The position numbers were made by a program, and so were the translations under genes. The notes under the pieces were generated by a model, which ran no database searches, was not told the origin of the DNA, and saw only the letters and a program-made list of their open reading frames with translations. This document shows positions 55,111-55,340 of a DNA stretch of 55,340 nt, one piece after another. The stretch's first letter is position 1, and the number at the start of each line of letters is the position of its first letter. The stretch is from Candidatus Roizmanbacteria bacterium. Its GTDB lineage: Bacteria; Patescibacteriota; Microgenomatia; UBA1406; GWC2-37-13. The stretch covers positions 1-55,340 of the forward strand of contig CABIKN020000001.1 in the NCBI GenBank assembly GCA_902200405.1, in the 5' to 3' direction.

Positions 55111-55340
55111 TTATTCTTTAAAAAGAAAATATAGAAACTTATCTACTATGTTTCTAATTGTAGCTGCTCCTTTGACTTCAGGTAGGGGACCTAACGAAGA
55201 GTCCTGTGGAAGTGGCCCTTGATTCTGCTGTTCTGGCGGAGGAGGTCCTTGATTTGGGGGCATGTCCTGACGATCTTGAGAATTTTCAGAAGGACGAAAT
55301 TCTTCAGGTCGTTTAAATTCGGACGAACCTTGTGGAGGAC
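55111..55340 (-). CDS. Partial Pro/Gln-rich protein, C-terminus only
   Basis: The last 75 residues of a gene that begins outside the window. Most of it is low-complexity and probably disordered (QDMPPNQGPPPPEQQNQGP), then a short helix, AATIRNIVDKFLYFLFKE, closes the protein. The reading frame is open across the whole stretch and has a hairpin after the stop. Nothing can be said about function. Confidence 0.55.
   Translation of the reverse strand, partial: PPQGSSEFKRPEEFRPSENSQDRQDMPPNQGPPPPEQQNQGPLPQDSSLGPLPEVKGAATIRNIVDKFLYFLFKE

Noticed and set aside
1-55340. CRISPR array, prophage or transposase
   Set aside because: No regularly spaced identical repeats, no cas, phage structural or transposase genes were recognised.
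1-55340. UGA recoding
   Set aside because: TGA ends many genes, often in ATGA overlaps, and no gene needs in-frame TGA to be read through.

Overview
The window is AT-rich, gene-dense bacterial DNA. It most likely comes from a Candidate Phyla Radiation (Patescibacteria) genome, probably near Microgenomates. That placement is an inference from gene content: PrgI/VirB4/VirD4-like ATPases, small VirB2-like proteins, a B12-dependent ribonucleotide reductase, a DPPR-synthase-like UbiA, DUF5667, RNase Y, a four-helix-bundle element and a tRNA with a group I intron. TGA works as an ordinary stop, often in ATGA overlaps, so the UGA-to-glycine code of Gracilibacteria/Absconditabacteria is not used. No rRNA is present, so the lineage cannot be fixed.

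Layout. 0-8.2 kb: an FNR-like reductase, a VirD4/TraG-like ATPase, acylphosphatase, radC, tRNA-Ala(GGC), then PrgI, a separate TraC/VirB4 N-terminal-like protein and VirB4. 8.2-13.6 kb: a ribosomal S1-like protein, a Xer-like recombinase lacking its catalytic residues, dnaA with an autoregulatory DnaA-box palindrome, dnaN and an archaeal-type RNA-ligase-partner PIN protein. 13.6-19.8 kb: a surface locus with two LPXTG-like proteins (one a cohesin), a VirB2-like protein, a SpoIID protein and a VirB6-like protein. 19.8-25.3 kb: M24 peptidase, transporters, a GH39-like glycosidase, YetF and NUDIX. 25.4-29.4 kb: ssrA directly after smpB, then a three-gene serine/phosphoserine operon (aminotransferase, SerA, SbnI/SerK-like free-serine kinase). 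29.4-40.5 kb: O-antigen ligase, HU, RNase Y, recX-recA, UbiA, PGI/PMI, AI-2E family protein, ComF. 40.7-44.7 kb: nrdR, class II nrdJ, cobalamin adenosyltransferase and a DUF6580-like membrane protein. 44.8-50.0 kb: NUDIX, thioredoxin, a four-helix-bundle gene between long inverted repeats, ComM/YifB with two VirB2-like proteins, and a GtrB-type glycosyltransferase. 50.1-55.3 kb: a tRNA-CAU gene split by a group I intron, an HTH protein with an LYWGEG motif, FtsB-like, YqeY, a 3'-5' exonuclease-like protein, tandem nitroreductases, Dus, and a partial Pro/Gln-rich gene.

How genes work together. VirD4, PrgI, TraC-like, VirB4, VirB6-like and three VirB2-like proteins, with SpoIID as possible wall remodeller, look like a single-membrane type IV secretion-like machine spread over several loci. 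ComF, ComM and RecA would suit DNA uptake. The serine operon links serine and phosphoserine to 3-phosphoglycerate. The nrd operon pairs a B12-dependent reductase with the enzyme that makes its cofactor.

Regulation. At least 18 genes have a -10 box ending only 5-10 bases before the start codon, which predicts leaderless mRNAs. Several divergent pairs share overlapping -10 boxes in gaps as short as 17 bp. A 23-bp promoter-like element recurs upstream of recA, radC and the four-helix-bundle gene. Several palindromic repeat families lie between genes, and two reach into reading frames.
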